The position numbers were made by a program, and so were the translations under genes. Below the pieces are notes generated by a model, which saw only the letters and a list, made by a program, of their open reading frames with translations, made no database searches and was not told the DNA's origin. Of a stretch of 64,000 nucleotides of DNA, positions 61,764-64,000 are shown in pieces. Source of the stretch: Beijerinckiaceae bacterium (GTDB lineage Bacteria; Pseudomonadota; Alphaproteobacteria; Rhizobiales; Beijerinckiaceae); contig CANGFT010000003.1 in NCBI GenBank assembly GCA_947453205.1, positions 1-64,000 of the forward strand, read 5' to 3'. Within the stretch, counting starts at the first letter, position 1; the number at the start of each line of letters is the position of its first letter.

Positions 61764-62666
61764 TTATTTTACCCTCCCCGCCTCCCAGCCAAGGATCGCC
61801 TGTTTGCGCACGAGGCCCCAGTGGTAGCCGGTGAGCTGGCCCGAGGCGCCGAGCACCCGGTGGCAGGGCACGACGAAGGAGATGGGGTTGCGCCCCACCG
61901 CCGCCCCCACCGCACGCGCCGCACGCGGCTTGCCGATGCGTCCCGCCAGCGCCGAATAGGTCGTGGCGGCGCCCAGCGGCACGGTGAGCAGGCTGCGCCA
62001 GACGCTGACCTCGAAACCGCTGCCGATCAGCACCACGCGCAGCGGCTGGGACGCCTGCCAGCAGGCGGGATCGAAGACCCGCCGCGCATAGGGCGCGGTG
62101 GCCGCCTCGTCCTGTTCAAGACGGGCGCGGGGCCAGCGGCGCCGCATGTCCGCGAGGGCCGCCGAGCGGGCGGCCTCAGGCCCCCCTTCGATCGCCTCAT
62201 CGACCCAGCCAAGCCCGGCGAGGCCGCGCGGGCTCGCCACCATCAGGGCCTCGCCGAAGGGGGAGGCGTGCCAGCCATAGGCGAGCGTCAGGCCCTCGCC
62301 GCGCGCCTTGTATTCGCCCGGCGACATGGCCTCGTGGGTGACGAAGAGATCATGCAGCCGCCCCGGCCCGGAGAGGCCCACCTCAAGGGACGCCTCCAGC
62401 ACCGAGGCCGAATCCCGCAGCAAAGCGCGGGCATGGTCGATCGTCAGCGCCTGCAGGAAGGCCTTGGGCGAGAGCCCCGCCCAGCGATTGAAGAGATGGG
62501 TGAGGTGAGACTCGGACAGGCCCGCCTCGGCCGCCATTTCCCCGACCGAGGGCTGGACCTTCCAGTTTCGGCTGAGAAAAGCGATGACGCGGCGCACATG
62601 GGCGTAATCATCCGCCGCCTGCGACATGGGCGATGCGCTCATCGCGGCCTCTTCGAGCTTCAACAT
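61764..62666 (-). CDS. AraC-type regulator fused to O6-methylguanine-DNA methyltransferase
   Basis: Ada-like protein of 300 residues. An AraC helix-turn-helix domain (GEMAAEAGLSESHLTHLFNRW, parts: AAEAGLSESHL, THLFNRW) occupies about residues 20-115, followed by the methyltransferase with the acceptor Cys in IPFVVPCHRVLG-like SFVVPCHRVLG near the end. It lacks the N-terminal zinc domain of E. coli Ada that senses methyl-phosphotriesters, so induction must work differently. AGGAGG lies 4 bases before ATG 62666. Repairs alkylated DNA and may regulate alkylation-response genes. Confidence 0.9.
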   Translation of the reverse strand: MLKLEEAAMSASPMSQAADDYAHVRRVIAFLSRNWKVQPSVGEMAAEAGLSESHLTHLFNRWAGLSPKAFLQALTIDHARALLRDSASVLEASLEVGLSGPGRLHDLFVTHEAMSPGEYKARGEGLTLAYGWHASPFGEALMVASPRGLAGLGWVDEAIEGGPEAARSAALADMRRRWPRARLEQDEAATAPYARRVFDPACWQASQPLRVVLIGSGFEVSVWRSLLTVPLGAATTYSALAGRIGKPRAARAVGAAVGRNPISFVVPCHRVLGASGQLTGYHWGLVRKQAILGWEAGRVK

Positions 62667-62726
62667 GGAGCCTCCTGGGCGCCAACATGGGCCCTGACGG
62701 CGCATGACGCCACCCGAAAGCTCCGG

Positions 62727-63218
62727 TCAGGAGAAACGCGGCCCCTGCCGGGCCTGCGCCAGAGCCAGCGCCAGATCGCGCGCGAAATCAGCGCGCGCCT
62801 GCGGACCCAGCGCCGCACCGACCTCGACCCTGCGTCCGCGCGAGACAAGATCAAGCCGTGTCACGCCATAATCCTCCATCTCCTGCCGCTCCAGCCGCAC
62901 AAAGCCGGGGCTGAACCGCCAGGCGCGCCGCTTTCCCGTCGGCGAGACCCGCTCGACGCTGAGCTCCACCGGCGTGACCGCGACATCCTCATAGGCCCGC
63001 GCGGACCGGACGTTGAGGCGAAAGGCGACGAAGAGCAGCAGAACGTCGAGCCCGAGGAAGCCCGCCACAGGCCAGGCGCCCAGCACGACGAAGGGTATGC
63101 TGGAGGCGGCGCAGCAGCCCGCGAAAATCAACAGCAAAAGCCGGACGCGCCGCGCATCGAGCGAACGATGGGGCGTGATGCGCGTGCGGAAGATCAGTTC
63201 GTCGCAGGGATCGATCAT
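62727..63218 (-). CDS. DUF2244 membrane protein
   Basis: Protein of 163 residues with two adjacent membrane helices at about 25-65 (LLLLIFAGCCAASSIPFVVL and FLGLDVLLLFVAF) and a C-terminal soluble part with EVGAALGPQARADFARDL. This family is frequent in Alphaproteobacteria and has no assigned role. It diverges from nth with 49 bases between starts, an arrangement I recall as conserved in the group. Confidence 0.85.
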   Translation of the reverse strand: MIDPCDELIFRTRITPHRSLDARRVRLLLLIFAGCCAASSIPFVVLGAWPVAGFLGLDVLLLFVAFRLNVRSARAYEDVAVTPVELSVERVSPTGKRRAWRFSPGFVRLERQEMEDYGVTRLDLVSRGRRVEVGAALGPQARADFARDLALALAQARQGPRFS

Positions 63219-63267
63219 GGCGAACGCGGGGCTTGGTTGCGGTCCAGCTGAGAGTTATAAGGCTTGC

Positions 63268-64000
63268 ATGGCAGCTTTGAAGAGCGCGGCGGCGCGTAAA
63301 AATAGCGCACCCGCACGGTCAGCATCTCCCAAAAAGACGCCCGCCGTCAAACCGGCGGCGAAAAAAGCGGGCCGCGCGCGCAAGGTGGCGAGCCCCGCCG
63401 CCATCTATGAAATCTTCAGCCGCTTTCAGAAGGCCAATCCAGAGCCCAAGGGCGAGCTGGAATATGTGAACCCCTTCACCCTTCTGGTCGCGGTGGTGCT
63501 TTCGGCGCAGGCGACGGACGTGGGGGTCAACAAGGCGACCCGCGCCCTCTTCGCGGCGGCCGACACGCCGCAGAAGATGCTGGCGCTGGGCGAGGATCGG
63601 GTGCGCGACCACATCAAGACCATCGGGCTGTTCCGCGCCAAGGCCCGCAACGTCATCACCCTCTGCGAACAACTGATCCGCGACCACGGCGGGCAGGTGC
63701 CGCAAGATCGCGAGGCCCTCGAGAAGCTGGCGGGCGTGGGCCGCAAGACCGCCAATGTCGTGCTGAACATGGCCTTTGGTCACGAGACCATCGCCGTCGA
63801 CACCCATCTGTTCCGCGTGTCGAACCGCATTCCCCTCGCCATCGGCAAGACGCCGCTGGCGATCGAGCTCGGCCTCGAAAAGGTCATTCCGGCCCCGTTC
63901 AGGCTGCACGCCCACCACTGGCTGATTCTGCATGGGCGCTATGTCTGCAAGGCGCGCAAACCAGCTTGCGAAAACTGCGTCATCGCCGACCTCTGCACCT
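63268..64000 (+). CDS. nth: Endonuclease III, 3' end beyond the window
   Basis: Base-excision repair glycosylase/AP lyase for oxidised pyrimidines. 244 codons are inside the window and the frame is still open at the right edge. A Lys/Ala-rich tail of about 40 residues precedes the core. The catalytic Lys is in LAGVGRKTANVV (helix-hairpin-helix), and the Asp is in AVDTHLFRVSNR. The 4Fe-4S loop C-x6-C-x2-C-x5-C (residues ending ENCVIADLCT) is complete, so only the last residues are missing. The ATG at 63268 has no strong ribosome site; a later start after the basic tail is possible. Confidence 0.93.
   Translation, partial: MAALKSAAARKNSAPARSASPKKTPAVKPAAKKAGRARKVASPAAIYEIFSRFQKANPEPKGELEYVNPFTLLVAVVLSAQATDVGVNKATRALFAAADTPQKMLALGEDRVRDHIKTIGLFRAKARNVITLCEQLIRDHGGQVPQDREALEKLAGVGRKTANVVLNMAFGHETIAVDTHLFRVSNRIPLAIGKTPLAIELGLEKVIPAPFRLHAHHWLILHGRYVCKARKPACENCVIADLCT

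Overview
The window is GC-rich and densely coded, and it looks chromosomal. It suggests an alphaproteobacterium of the order Hyphomicrobiales (Rhizobiales). The pointers are a Cpa/Tad pilus locus with CpaE, CpaD and CpaB types, a rhizobial-type 16-strand porin, DUF1194 and DUF2244 proteins (the latter divergent from nth), Bug-type orphan binding proteins, and CtrA-box-like sequences at pilus genes. I cannot fix the genus. I see no rRNA, tRNA, CRISPR array, complete insertion sequence or prophage. No gap without a gene exceeds 300 bases; the longest is about 250 bases, between the two pilin genes.

Layout. 0.2-10.1 kb: gamma-glutamyltransferase and a DUF1194 protein (minus) diverge from a tightly coupled nucleoside salvage operon, cdd-punA-deoC-deoA (plus). 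A minus-strand operon follows: leucyl aminopeptidase, MFS permease, MarR regulator and a cytoplasmic NlpC/P60 peptidase, probably for cell-wall peptide recycling. 10.2-20.9 kb: the Tad/Flp pilus locus. tadD is on plus; cpaA-cpaB-cpaC-cpaD-cpaE-cpaF-tadB-tadC run on minus behind two 54-residue Flp pilins; a small stand-alone secretin-N-domain protein lies on plus. No TadE/F/G is in view. 20.9-33.7 kb: housekeeping genes (phosphohexomutase, mutS, maeB, UDP-glucose dehydrogenase, kup, hrpB).

33.7-40.0 kb: a seven-gene plus-strand cluster that reads as an uncharacterised uptake and oxidative catabolism unit. It has two Bug-type binding proteins, a luciferase-like monooxygenase, a phthalate-dioxygenase-type reductase, two VOC proteins (one has lost its metal ligands) and an NMT1/SsuA-like binding protein, with no membrane transporter and no Rieske oxygenase. 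40.0-45.3 kb: arfB, an O-antigen-ligase-like membrane protein, mntR, a universal stress protein, a DHA2 exporter and trmO. 45.4-57.8 kb: a second catabolic block with an isochorismatase-type amidase, a PuuE/NodB-fold deacetylase, an NDP-forming acyl-CoA ligase, a cupin, HyuB and HyuA, a TAXI protein without a signal peptide, the porin and a MarR regulator. An FkbM methyltransferase is interposed. I infer cyclic amide, imide or ureide breakdown.

57.8-58.9 kb: a two-gene unit of a NYN-like protein with lost catalytic acids and a small IS3-OrfA-like protein. It sits behind a sigma70-like promoter that would give a leaderless mRNA, with a 19-bp perfect palindrome just upstream. This is the most unusual local signal here. 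58.9-64.0 kb: a sulfonate/taurine-type ABC importer flanked by AT-rich gaps, an AraC/O6-methylguanine-DNA methyltransferase fusion, DUF2244, and nth running off the right edge.

All calls rest on reading motifs, starts and context; no database search was run.
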